Positions 1-8,004 of a stretch of DNA of 64,000 nt are shown piece by piece. Source of the DNA: Candidatus Methanomethylophilus sp. 1R26. Its GTDB lineage: Archaea; Thermoplasmatota; Thermoplasmata; Methanomassiliicoccales; Methanomethylophilaceae. The notes beneath the pieces were generated by a model. It worked only from the letters and a program-made list of their open reading frames with translations, had not been told where the DNA came from and ran no database searches. Every line of letters starts with the position of its first letter. Position 1 is the first letter of the stretch. The stretch lies in the NCBI RefSeq assembly GCF_001481295.1, contig NZ_LOPS01000037.1, positions 41,218-105,217 on the forward strand, read 5' to 3'. The translations under genes and the position numbers were made by a program.

Positions 1-1221
1 CCCTTTCCTGAAGGCATTGAAATTGGTGTTATTGAAGATCTCGTCCCTCTCGAGGATGTCCACGATGTTCTCGGAGACCTTCTCGATCTCCTTGGTCCTG
101 CCCTGACGGCCGAACGATTTGACCCTGGCGGTTATGATGCCGAGCATATCGAGCTCTGAGATGAAATTGGCGACCATCCTCTGGGTCAGCACGTTGTATC
201 CCATGGCGGAGCTGATCTTGACATAGGTCGAGTAGACGTTCCCGGTGGTGACGCTGCCGCTATCTGATCCGGATTCTGTCTTGATGATGCTCATCAGGAC
301 CAATTTCGACTGCTCGGTGAGGTTCTTGACCACTTCATAGACAGCATCGAGCTCGAGCTTCTGCCTTGCGTAATCGACATGGGCGGTGGTCACCTTGAGA
401 TCGTCGTTCCTCTCGGCGGCATCGGCGGAGACACGGAGGACGTCGAGGGCCTTCCTCGCATCTCCCGAGGCCTGCGCGGCGATGGCGGCGCAGTAAGGTA
501 TGACGGCCTCGTCGAGCGCGTCAGGATAGAAAGCGTATTTCGCCCTGTCGCGGAGGATATCGATGAGCTGCTCCGGAGTGTAGGGGGGGAAGACGATCTT
601 CTCCTCTCCGAGCCTGCTGCGGATCTTCGGAGTTAGCATCTTCTCGGCGAACATCGAGTTGTTGGTGATGCCGATGATCGATACCCTCGATTTCTTCAGC
701 ATCTCGTTGATCGTCGTCAGGTAGTAGAAGATGTCGTCGCCGTTCTTCCTGAACGACATATCGATCTCGTCGAGGACGATGAGGAAGATCTTGTCCTCTT
801 CGTCGATGTAGACGGAGAGCTCGTTGAATATCTTCTCGAGCGACCATCCGGTGAACGGGATCTTCCTGTTCGGGTCGGTGATGATCTGGTTGGCGATGTT
901 GTAGAGTATGGAGTAGGGAGTGTCGACGACTTCGCAGTTGACATAGATGCTCCTGCAGTTGTTCCCCTTGTCCGCTTTCTCCAGTTCTTTGCCGATATAT
1001 TTCACGACCGCAGTTTTCCCGGTCCCGGTCTGGCCGATGATGAGGATGTTCGAAGGTTTGTTCCTGCCGAGCGAAGGTGCGATGATGTCGACGATCTCTC
1101 CGATCTCATTATCCCTGTGGAGAAGCTGGTCCGGAAGATACTCTTTGTCGAGGATCTTCCTGTCCTTGATCAGCCTGTTCTTCTTCTCAAGATACTTTTT
1201 GAAAAGCGAATCTGCCGTCAC
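1..1221 (-). CDS. cdc6: Orc1/Cdc6 replication initiator (3' end cut by window edge)
   Basis: AAA+ initiator that binds origins and loads the MCM helicase. The reverse strand is open from a GTG at 1221 to the window edge, 407 codons, which is about the whole family length, so only the last few residues can be missing. Walker A GQTGTGKT lies at about residues 63-70, Walker B (IVLDEID) at about 150, sensor-1 region IIGITNN follows, and a C-terminal winged-helix region includes LTQRMVANFISELDMLG. The GTG start is chosen because it begins the conserved N-terminal helix and a TATA-like box (1267-1275, reverse strand) lies about 45 bases upstream. The gene faces away from an ORB-like element at 1644, the usual arrangement beside an archaeal origin. 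Family identity is certain; which Orc1 paralogue it is cannot be told. Confidence 0.93.
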   Translation of the reverse strand, partial: MTADSLFKKYLEKKNRLIKDRKILDKEYLPDQLLHRDNEIGEIVDIIAPSLGRNKPSNILIIGQTGTGKTAVVKYIGKELEKADKGNNCRSIYVNCEVVDTPYSILYNIANQIITDPNRKIPFTGWSLEKIFNELSVYIDEEDKIFLIVLDEIDMSFRKNGDDIFYYLTTINEMLKKSRVSIIGITNNSMFAEKMLTPKIRSRLGEEKIVFPPYTPEQLIDILRDRAKYAFYPDALDEAVIPYCAAIAAQASGDARKALDVLRVSADAAERNDDLKVTTAHVDYARQKLELDAVYEVVKNLTEQSKLVLMSIIKTESGSDSGSVTTGNVYSTYVKISSAMGYNVLTQRMVANFISELDMLGIITARVKSFGRQGRTKEIEKVSENIVDILERDEIFNNTNFNAFRKG

Positions 1222-1235
1222 TCGAAAATCCACCC

Positions 1236-1247
1236 TTTCCCGTGGAA
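1236..1247 (+). repeat. Second, degenerate ORB core
   Basis: TTTCCCGTGGAA differs by one base from the core TTTCCAGTGGAA of the element at 1644. It lacks the G-rich tail, and it lies about 15 bases upstream of the cdc6 GTG, so it could serve initiator binding or autoregulation. Weak on its own. Confidence 0.35.
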
Positions 1248-1378
1248 CCCTTTACTTCGGGTCGAAGATATAAGGATTGTTTTTCCCAACCGCCGGCAGG
1301 TTATTTTCGCCGTTCCTTCAGATGAACGATTTTATAATGGGAAGGGTATAATCGCCCGTCTGACAGGAGACTTCCAAA

Positions 1379-1465
1379 ATGAAAGGCTACCTCACCATCG
1401 TCGGCTGCATCGCGGCCGTCTGCGTCGCCATCGTCTGCTTCTGGGCGATCGGCGAGTTCATGTGA
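1379..1465 (+). CDS. 28-residue single-span membrane miniprotein
   Basis: An ATG at 1379 opens a 28-codon frame closed by TGA: a short MKGYLT start, then one continuous hydrophobic segment containing three Cys and a Trp, ending GEFM. A TATA-like TTTATAAT (1331-1338) lies about 45 bases upstream, and GGAG (1366-1369) precedes the start. Size and composition are those of a one-pass membrane miniprotein. No family is recognised. It sits inside the putative origin region, so chance is possible, but the promoter, ribosome-binding-like site and hydrophobicity together favour a real gene. Confidence 0.5.
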   Translation: MKGYLTIVGCIAAVCVAIVCFWAIGEFM

Positions 1466-1643
1466 AACAATTTCATCTGACGCGCGGCCGTACGCCGGCG
1501 TCCTTTCTCTCTTTCGGCTTTTCAGCCGTTCGGCTGACAGCTTTTCATCATCGATCTTCATCATCATCGCTCGGGCAGGCATTCCGCCGCCTGTTTTCGC
1601 AGTTCCGCAGAGGCTGTTTTTTCACACCCATATCCTTTTTCAG

Positions 1644-1665
1644 TTTCCAGTGGAAATGAAGGGGT
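1644..1665 (+). repeat. ORB-like origin recognition box
   Basis: A near-palindromic core TTTCCAGTGGAAA is followed by TGAAGGGGT and a further G run (to 1670). This is the layout of the archaeal origin recognition box: a dyad bound by the Orc1 winged helix plus a G-rich string on one side contacted by the AAA+ domain. The match to the mini-ORB consensus is close and lies next to the orc1/cdc6 gene. Confidence 0.7.
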
Positions 1666-1727
1666 GGGGGTGTTCCGCTGCATGCAGCATGCTGCTCTCA
1701 AGAACCCCTGCCGATTATCTGCTATAG

Positions 1728-2033
1728 ATGAACATCCTGAGGGACAGATATTTCCTGATCTGCGTGGCGGCGGCCTTCATCCTCATTGCATCTTCGTTCT
1801 TCTGGGACAGCGGAGAAGGAGAGGGCGGGGTCGCAGGAATAGCCAGGGATGTGAAGGAGACGGAAAACGGGTTCGTCTTCTCCCTCGAGGATGCTTCCGG
1901 GGAGGAGACGAGATGCTTTTTCAAAGACCGCCCGGAACCGGGCGCGGCCTACAGGGCCGAAGGGAGCCTGTCGGACGACGGGACGATGCTCTTCGTCAGC
2001 TCGCTGGAGCTCCTGCTTCCGGCGCGGGAATGA
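1728..2033 (+). CDS. Small membrane-anchored protein, possible OB-fold
   Basis: A 101-residue protein with one hydrophobic segment at about residues 8-23 (YFLICVAAAFILIASSFF), then a soluble acidic domain. The soluble part alternates short strand-like stretches (FVFSLEDASGE, TRCFFKD, YRAEGSLSDDGTMLFVSSLEL), which resembles a small OB-fold of the kind seen in exported nucleic-acid-binding or stress proteins. This is a fold guess from the pattern, with no motif to confirm it. Ends in TGA, 32 bases before tiaS. Confidence 0.6.
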   Translation: MNILRDRYFLICVAAAFILIASSFFWDSGEGEGGVAGIARDVKETENGFVFSLEDASGEETRCFFKDRPEPGAAYRAEGSLSDDGTMLFVSSLELLLPARE

Positions 2034-2065
2034 TTTAAACATCCCCTGCCGATAGCGGAGCGATC

Positions 2066-3406
2066 ATGTTCGTAGCTGCGGACGATACCGATTCGATGAG
2101 GGGCAACTGCACCACATATCTCGCGACCGAGATCATCCGCGTACTGGTCTACGAAGATGGGCTGGACCTCATCGGCTACCCGAGGCTGGTCCGCCTCAAC
2201 CCGGCCATCCCTTGGAAGACCCGCGGCAACGGCGCCCTCGTCATGCGTTTCGGGAAAGGGACCGGGAAGTAGACGTTCATCGGGAACATCGAAGGCAGGG
2301 AGCTTTATTGCTGTGAGTCCCAGACGGAATGGGAGCCGGACCCTGAGGCCCTCGCCGGACGCATCCGTCCCATAGTGGAGGAATACCACGATCCGGTCGA
2401 TTCCGATCCGGGGATCGTCATAAGCCGCGTCTGCCCGGACCCGTCCTTCTACCGGCGGGGCGTGACCCGCGTCATGAAGCGCTCCGATATCGAAGCGGAG
2501 ATAGAGCGCATCGGCGCCGCGAAGATCGAGCTCGGCTGCGGGCGCGGGATCATAGGGTGCGTCTGCGGCATGGCCTGGGTCCCTGAGGACCACACCTACG
2601 AGCTCCTGTCGTACCGTCCCCGTTCCAGGTGGGGGACGGAGAGGATCTTCGATCCCTCCACCGTGGCGCGCGCGGAGCATGAGATCCCAACCTCCTTCAA
2701 CAGCTGGGACGACCGTCTGGCACAGTGCGCAATGGTCCCCGGGACCCCCTGCCCGGTCATGTACGGATTCCGCGGCGACGTGCCGGAGGACCTCATCCGC
2801 GGGCATGATATCATCAAGACCGAGCCTCAGAGCAGATGGGTCATATTCGAGAGCAACCAGGGCACGGACGACCATATCATCCGCAGTTTCACGCCGGAGG
2901 AGTTCATCCCGAACAGCTCCTACCTCATCCGCGGGACGGTCGTGTCCGAGCAGAGGATCCGCGGCGGCCACACCTTCCTCTCAATCGATACCGAATGCGG
3001 GAGGGTGGTCTGTGCGGCCTACGAGCCCTCCGGTCCTTTCCGCTATCTCCTCGACTGGCTCGACCCGGGGGACACCGTGGAGGTCATGGGGGAGCTCAGG
3101 GACAGCCCGAGGACCCTGAACCTCGAGAAGGTGCATGTGATCTCCCTCGTGGATGAATGGGAGAAGGTCTCCAACCCCGTATGCCCGAACTGCGGAACCA
3201 CGATGTCGTCCGCCGGCAGGGGCAAAGGCTACCGCTGCCGCAAATGCGGGGCCCAGGCGGCGCAGGCCGTCATGAGGAGGAAGGCCCGCCCGGTGGTCTC
3301 GGGATGGTACGAGCCCCCCACGGAGGCCCGCAGGCATCTTTCCAAGCCCCTCAAGCGCATGGGAGAGGTACAGCCCGTGGAATTCGTCGATTGCCGTAAT
3401 CACTGA
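2066..3406 (+). CDS. tiaS: tRNA(Ile2) 2-agmatinylcytidine synthetase with an in-frame UAG codon
   Basis: TiaS attaches agmatine to C34 of the CAU tRNA-Ile so that it reads AUA. From ATG 2066 the frame shows AADDTDSMRGNCTTYLA, GYPRLVRLNPAIPWKTRGN, GRGIIGC, MVPGTPCPVMYGFRGD, SRWVIFESNQGTDDH, an OB-fold region, a zinc ribbon CPNC...CRKCG, and the C-terminal RRHLSKPLKRM block. All are TiaS hallmarks. Codon 69 (2270-2272) is TAG and the reading frame is identical on both sides: this is not a frameshift. Read through, the product is 446 residues, the normal size. Stopping there leaves 68 residues and no catalytic domain. In a pyrrolysine-using lineage the codon is probably Pyl, in a variable part of the N-terminal domain. 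A base substitution is the alternative. TATA-like GATTTAAAC lies at 2031-2039. Confidence 0.93.
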
Positions 3407-3468
3407 ACGGCATCGTTATATACTGATGAATGGGAATCTGCCATCGCTATACACGGAAGGGACATTCC

Positions 3469-4646
3469 ATGGATGAAGCAGTAATCATAAGCGCATGCAG
3501 GACCGCAGTCGGAAAGTACGGCAAGACGCTCAGCGGGATCAAAGCGACCGATCTCGGGGCCCATTGCGTGAAAGAGGCCGTCAGGAGGGCCGGTATCGAG
3601 GCCTCCGACGTCCAGGAATGCATAATGGGGAACGTCCTGTCCGCAGGTCTGGGACAGAACCCCGCGAGGCAGGCCGCCGTCGCGCCGGGCTCCCTGTGGA
3701 GATCGGGTCGTTCACCGTCAACGCCGTCTGCGGATCGGCCCTCAAGGCCGTGATGCTCGCCGCCGATGCCATCAAAGCAGGCGAGTACGAGTGCATCGCG
3801 GCAGGCGGCATGGAGAGCATGTCCAATGCCCCGTACCTGCTCACCGGCGCCCGCTGGGGATACAGGATGAACGACCAGACCGTCGTCGACTCGATGGTCC
3901 ACGACGGGCTCTGGGACATCTTCAACAACCAGCACATGGGATTCACCGGCGAGATCGTCGCCGAGAGGTTCAACGTCACCAGGGAGGATGCCGACCAGCT
4001 CTCCGTCGACAGCCACAGGAAGGCCCATGAGGCGCAGGTCTCCGGGAAGTTCGACAAGGAGATCGTCCCCTTCACCATCCACAGCAAGAAAGGGGACATC
4101 GTGTTCGACAAGGACGAGGGCATCAGGCCCGACTCCACCCTCGAGTCCCTCGGGAAGCTCAAGCCCGTGTTCAAGAAGGACGGCATCGTGACCGCGGGGA
4201 ACTCCTCGCAGCTCTCCGACGGCGGGTCCGCCGTCATCGTCGCCTCCAGGAAATGGGCGGAGGAGCACGGTATCAAGCCGATGGCCTCCATCGTCGCCTA
4301 CGGCGAGAGGGGAGTCCTCCCCGAGAGGATCATGGAGGCCCCCATACCGACGACCCAGTACGTCCTGAAGAAGGCCGGCATGACCATCGACGACATCGGG
4401 CTCTTCGAGCACAACGAGGCCTTCGCGTCCGCTTCCTGCGCCGTGAAGAAGACCCTCAACGTGCCGGACGAGATCTTCAACGTCAACGGCGGCGCCGTGG
4501 CCCTCGGCCACCCCATCGGGTGCTCCGGGACCAGGGTGCTGACCACCCTGCTCTACGCCATGCAGGACAGGCAGAAGGACACCGGCCTCGCCACCCTCTG
4601 CTACGGCGGCGGCAACGCTGTATCCATGATCGTCCGCAGGGAGTGA
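3469..4646 (+). CDS. Acetyl-CoA C-acetyltransferase (thiolase), one frameshift
   Basis: Condenses two acetyl-CoA to acetoacetyl-CoA, the first step toward mevalonate and archaeal lipids. The start ([17 protein letters not shown]) is in one frame, and from about 3684 the frame moves to [19 protein letters not shown] and onward. The nucleophile Cys is in VCGSALKAV, the catalytic His in [10 protein letters not shown], and the second Cys in the same motif. Restoring one base at GTCGCGCCGGG (likely GTCGCGGCCGGG) gives 392 residues, typical of the family. A TATA-like TTATATA is at 3416-3422. The function within the thiolase family (biosynthetic or degradative) is inferred from the archaeal context. 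Confidence 0.88.
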
Positions 4647-4659
4647 AACCCGATCGAGC

Positions 4660-4681
4660 GGGGGCGCGCGGATACGCCCCC
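4660..4681 (+). terminator. GC hairpin after the thiolase gene
   Basis: A perfect 7-base stem GGGGGCG/CGCCCCC with an 8-base loop lies 14 bases after the thiolase stop. It has no long T run, so a role in transcript end stability is as likely as termination. Confidence 0.4.
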
Positions 4682-4788
4682 GCATGTGCCAGCAGGGCGA
4701 GTTTCCATCCATCCGGCCGGGGGTTTCCCTGCTGCGGCGCATCTGAGCACTGCAAATGATTTTACCCCCGGCCGACGATACGCCCGGC

Positions 4789-6014
4789 ATGCAGCTGAGC
4801 GAGATCCTGGAGCGCATCGACGCATCGAAGGATGAGATCGCCGATATCATGGTCTCGATGGTGTCCATCCCCTCCATATCCCCCGAGGACGGAGGGGAGG
4901 GAGAATCGCGCGCGCCGATTACCTGATGACCCTTCTGAAGGGCTTCGATTCCGTGGAGAGGGTGGACGTCCCCTTCGGCCCGTCCGGCATACCCCGCTCT
5001 AATATCCTGGCGAAGAAGAACGGCAGGGTGAAAGGAACCGTCTGGCTCATTGCCCACATCGACACTGTGCCGGCCGGCGACCTGAAAGCATGGGAGACCG
5101 ACCCGTTCAAAGGGGTCCGCAAGGGGGATCGCGTCTACGGGCGCGGCACCGAGGATAACGGCCAGTCCGTGATCTCGTCCCTTTTCGCCACCAAGTTCAT
5201 CGAGAAGGGCACTCTCGACGGCCACTCGATAGGGATCGCGTGGGTCGCCGATGAGGAGATGGCCAGCGAATACGGGTGCGTCTGGCTCATCGAACACGGC
5301 TACTTCTCGCCCGACGACATCTTCCTGGTCCCGGACTGGGGGAGCCCTAACGGGAGCATGATCGAGGTCAATGAGAAGAACGTCCTCTGGCTAAAGTTCG
5401 ATGTCATCGGGAAGTCCGTCCACGCGTCCACCCCCCAGAAGGGGGTCAATGCCTTCGCCGCAGGCGCAGAGCTGATACATGAGCTCCGCAGGGATTTCAC
5501 CGAGAAGTACGGGAAGAGCGACCCGATGTTCATCCCCCCTGTATCCACCTTCGAGCCCACCAAAGCGGACTCGACCGTCCTGAACGTCAACACCATCCCC
5601 GGCGTATGGTCGTTCTGCATGGACTGCAGGATGCTCACCGATTTCTCCGCGGACACCGTGAAGGCGGAGGCGGAGAGGGTCGCGGCCGATACGGCCGCCC
5701 GCACCGGCGCCGAGATCAGGGTGACCGAGCTCGTGAGGCACGTTTCCGGCGGGGCCTCCTCTACAGAGACCCAGGCGTACAAAGCGCTGTCCGATGCCGT
5801 CCTGTCGGTCACGGGAACGAGGCCGAAGGCCGTCGGGGTCGGAGGCGGGACCTGCGCCAACTTCTTCAGGCTCAGGGGGTACAACGCTTATGTTTGGCAG
5901 TGCGGCGGCGGGACACTCCACGGGCCAAACGAGTATGTGGAGCTCAGCAACCTCATCACCGATGCCAAAGTGTTCGCGACGCTGTTCTACAGCATCTGCG
6001 TGAAGAACTGCTGA
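4789..6014 (+). CDS. M20-family metallopeptidase/deacylase, one frameshift
   Basis: A zinc-dependent amidohydrolase of the ArgE/DapE/ACY1 group. The ATG at 4789 begins a helical N-terminus (MQLSEILERIDASKDE). The frame breaks at about 4912 and continues to 6014. Seen: metal-ligand block LIAHIDTVPAGD, then YGRGTEDNGQS, the catalytic WVADEEMASEYG, and the late GVGGGTCANFFR and CGGGTLHGPNEYVELS. With one base restored (TCGCGCGCGCC read as TCGCGCGGCCG...), the protein is 408 residues, normal for M20. The substrate cannot be told; a succinyl-diaminopimelate desuccinylase-like activity or a peptidase are both possible. It converges on ftsY with a hairpin between. Confidence 0.85.
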
Positions 6015-6029
6015 TCTGCAGAAAAATCC

Positions 6030-6049
6030 GGCGGCCCTGAGGGGCCGCC
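6030..6049. terminator. Hairpin between convergent M20 and ftsY genes
   Basis: GGCGGCCC and GGGCCGCC form a perfect 8-base stem around TGAG, 15 bases after the M20 stop and 10 bases beyond the ftsY stop. Its symmetry would serve both converging transcripts. Confidence 0.5.
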
Positions 6050-6058
6050 CCTGGGGGA

Positions 6059-7210
6059 TCATTCATCCGAGGATTCGAAAAGTCTCCGGAGCATCCAATC
6101 GGCATCGAACTTCTCGATGTCGTCATACTCCTGGCCGTCGCAGACGAAGGCGATCGGCTTGCCGATGGTCTTCGCGATGGAAAGCGCTGCGCCGCCTTTG
6201 GCATCGGTGTCGATCTTCGTGAGGATGATCGCGTCGACCCCTATGGCCTCATCGAAGACCTTGGCCTGCTCGATCGCGTCATTGCCGGCGAGGGCATCGC
6301 CGACGAAGACCTTCAGGTCGGGCTTGGCGATCTTCGCTATCTTCTTCATCTCGGCGATGAGGTTGCTGTTGGTCTGCATCCTTCCGGCCGTGTCGATGAG
6401 GACGACGTCCCTCATCTTGGACTTGGCATGCTCGATGGCATCGTAGGCGACGGATGCAGGGTCGGCCTCCTGCTGGGACTTCACTATCTTGACGCCGAGC
6501 CGGTCGGCGTGTATCGAGAGCTGCTCGATCGCTCCGGCCCTGAACGTGTCGCAGGCCGCGAGCACGACGCTCTTGCCCTCTTTCTTCAGGCGGTTCGCGA
6601 TCTTCGCGATGGCGGTGGTCTTCCCGGTACCGTTTATGCCGACGAACATGATGACGGTCGGCTTGCTCTCGGCCTGCTTCTTCTCGAGCCAGGCGTCGAA
6701 ATCGAACTGGTTGACCTTCAGGACGTCCGACACGGCCTCCCTGACGGCGATCTCCACGACCTGCTCAAGAGAGTACTCTCTGCTGTACTTCTTCCCGGTC
6801 AGGTTGTTCCTCACGCCGATGATGATCTCCTGGACGACGTCGTAGGCGACGTCCGACTCGAGGAGGGTGACCTCGAGTTCGTCGAGGATGTCGTCCATCG
6901 GGTCGTCCTTGATCTTCTTCGCCAGGAAGGAGTCGCTGAGCATGTCGGAAGCGCGTCCGCTCTTCCTCTCTTTCTTAGAAATGTCGCCGTGCTCTTTGGC
7001 CGGTGCCGCAGGAGCCTTGATGTGCTCCTCGCGGGAAGCAGTTTCGGGTGCCGGGGCTGCGGGCGCAGGGGATGCCGGAGGGGCCGGAGCGGTTTCCGGC
7101 TTCTCCTCAACGGGCTTCTCGGGCGCGGGTTCCTCGTATACGGTTTCTTCCTTCAGGTCCTTGCCTTTGCTGAAGATGCTCTTGAGCTTGGACTTGAGGG
7201 AATCGAACAT
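6059..7210 (-). CDS. ftsY: Signal recognition particle receptor FtsY (SR-alpha)
   Basis: GTPase that docks SRP-bound ribosomes at the membrane. 383 residues. The first ~85 are a Pro/Ala/Glu-rich acidic segment, then comes the helical N domain, then the G domain with G1 GINGTGKTT (about residue 200), DTFRAGAIEQL, G3 DTAGRMQTN, G4 TKIDTDAKGGAALS and the closing FVCDGQEYDDIEKFD. The order and length are those of archaeal FtsY. It is the last gene of an operon with L18Ae and prefoldin alpha, 6 bases after pfdA, an arrangement widespread in archaea. Intact frame. Confidence 0.97.
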   Translation of the reverse strand: MFDSLKSKLKSIFSKGKDLKEETVYEEPAPEKPVEEKPETAPAPPASPAPAAPAPETASREEHIKAPAAPAKEHGDISKKERKSGRASDMLSDSFLAKKIKDDPMDDILDELEVTLLESDVAYDVVQEIIIGVRNNLTGKKYSREYSLEQVVEIAVREAVSDVLKVNQFDFDAWLEKKQAESKPTVIMFVGINGTGKTTAIAKIANRLKKEGKSVVLAACDTFRAGAIEQLSIHADRLGVKIVKSQQEADPASVAYDAIEHAKSKMRDVVLIDTAGRMQTNSNLIAEMKKIAKIAKPDLKVFVGDALAGNDAIEQAKVFDEAIGVDAIILTKIDTDAKGGAALSIAKTIGKPIAFVCDGQEYDDIEKFDADWMLRRLFESSDE

Positions 7211-7216
7211 GATGGA

Positions 7217-7663
7217 TCACTGCTGCGGCGCGCCCTGCTGCAGCCTTCTCCTGCGGTACTCGTCCTGGACCTCGGCGGCCAGCTGCTCCGTGTACTGCTG
7301 GACTTCCTGCATGGCGGCGAGCGCTTTCTCGAGGGCGTCCTGGACCTCGGCGCCGCTGCGCATGAGGTACTCCTTGGTGTCCTCGAAGCTCTTCTCGACG
7401 GAAACGCGGTTGCCGATGCCGACGACCGCGGATTTCCTGCCGGTTACTTTGACGGAAACGAACGAGGACGCTCCGATGGGGATCATGATCTCATCGCCCT
7501 CCTTCGCTTTGGACAGGGCGTCGATGGTCCTTACCGCTCTGATGTTGTCATCGCGGGAGGACTGAAGGATCCTGATCTGGCGGGTGATGGCCTCGAGCTG
7601 CTGGTTGTAGCTGTCGAGCGTCCTGGCCGCCTCGCGGAGCTCCTCGTCGTTCATCTCATGCAC
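7217..7663 (-). CDS. pfdA: Prefoldin alpha subunit
   Basis: Chaperone subunit that holds unfolded proteins for the thermosome. 148 residues with two long coiled-coil helices: an N-terminal one (LREAARTLDSYNQQLEAITR) and a C-terminal one (VQDALEKALAAMQEVQQ) bracketing a beta hairpin region (GDEIMIPIGASSFVSVKV, SAVVGIGNRVSVEK). This is the prefoldin alpha pattern. It overlaps the end of the L18Ae gene by 8 bases, and ftsY follows, so the three are co-transcribed and probably translationally coupled. Confidence 0.93.
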   Translation of the reverse strand: MHEMNDEELREAARTLDSYNQQLEAITRQIRILQSSRDDNIRAVRTIDALSKAKEGDEIMIPIGASSFVSVKVTGRKSAVVGIGNRVSVEKSFEDTKEYLMRSGAEVQDALEKALAAMQEVQQYTEQLAAEVQDEYRRRRLQQGAPQQ

Positions 7664-7880
7664 CGATCTGGTACTTCACGACGTGGCTCTGGACCTGGTC
7701 GGCGGGGATCTCCTCGACCTTGTCGATCTTGATCTGCCACCTCTTCATCTTGTGCTTGGAGCCGATGGTGGAGAGGGCCTTCTCCCTGACTGCTGCTTCG
7801 TCGTCTGCGGCCATCTCGATGGAGAAGGGCTGCTCTTTCCTGGGGTCCGCGAAAGAACCGGTCACGAGGAATGCTTTCAT
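7656..7880 (-). CDS. rpl18a: Large ribosomal subunit protein L18Ae (LX/eL20)
   Basis: A 74-residue protein starting MKAFLVTGSF, with the family features KEQPFSIEMAADDEAAVREKA, the basic stretch SKHKMKRWQIKIDKVEEI and C-terminal VVKYQIGA. The upstream in-frame ATG at 7901 would add seven residues and sit inside the promoter palindrome, so the start at 7880 is preferred. First gene of the L18Ae-pfdA-ftsY operon; its TATA-like box lies within an inverted repeat at 7900-7924. Confidence 0.92.
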   Translation of the reverse strand: MKAFLVTGSFADPRKEQPFSIEMAADDEAAVREKALSTIGSKHKMKRWQIKIDKVEEIPADQVQSHVVKYQIGA

Positions 7881-7899
7881 GATATTACCTGCCGTGCCC

Positions 7900-7924
7900 A
7901 ACCTTTATTCTATAAATAAAGGTT
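7900..7924. promoter_or_regulatory. 9-base inverted repeat around the L18Ae TATA box
   Basis: AACCTTTAT (7900-7908) and ATAAAGGTT (7916-7924) are perfect inverted arms with a 7-base spacer TCTATAA. Read on the reverse strand, the centre supplies TTTATAGA, a TATA-like box about 30 bases before the L18Ae start. A dyad covering the TATA box is a plausible operator. Confidence 0.5.
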
Positions 7925-8004
7925 TGGAGGGCATGCAGCGGAGGCTGCTGAAAGGCCGCCTGCCGCCCGGTCCGCAGGGAGTTTTCAAAGTCGTGTTAAC
8001 CCGG

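Larger units (their letters stand above)
1222..1727. other. Probable replication origin region beside orc1/cdc6
   Basis: About 500 bases between the divergent orc1/cdc6 gene and the 1728 gene. It holds one strong ORB-like sequence (1644-1665), a shorter match to its core (1236-1247), an A/T-rich patch with two TATA-like strings at about 1329-1350, and one tiny ORF (1379-1465). Archaeal origins commonly sit next to orc1/cdc6 and carry such elements. That this one is active is inference. Confidence 0.6.
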
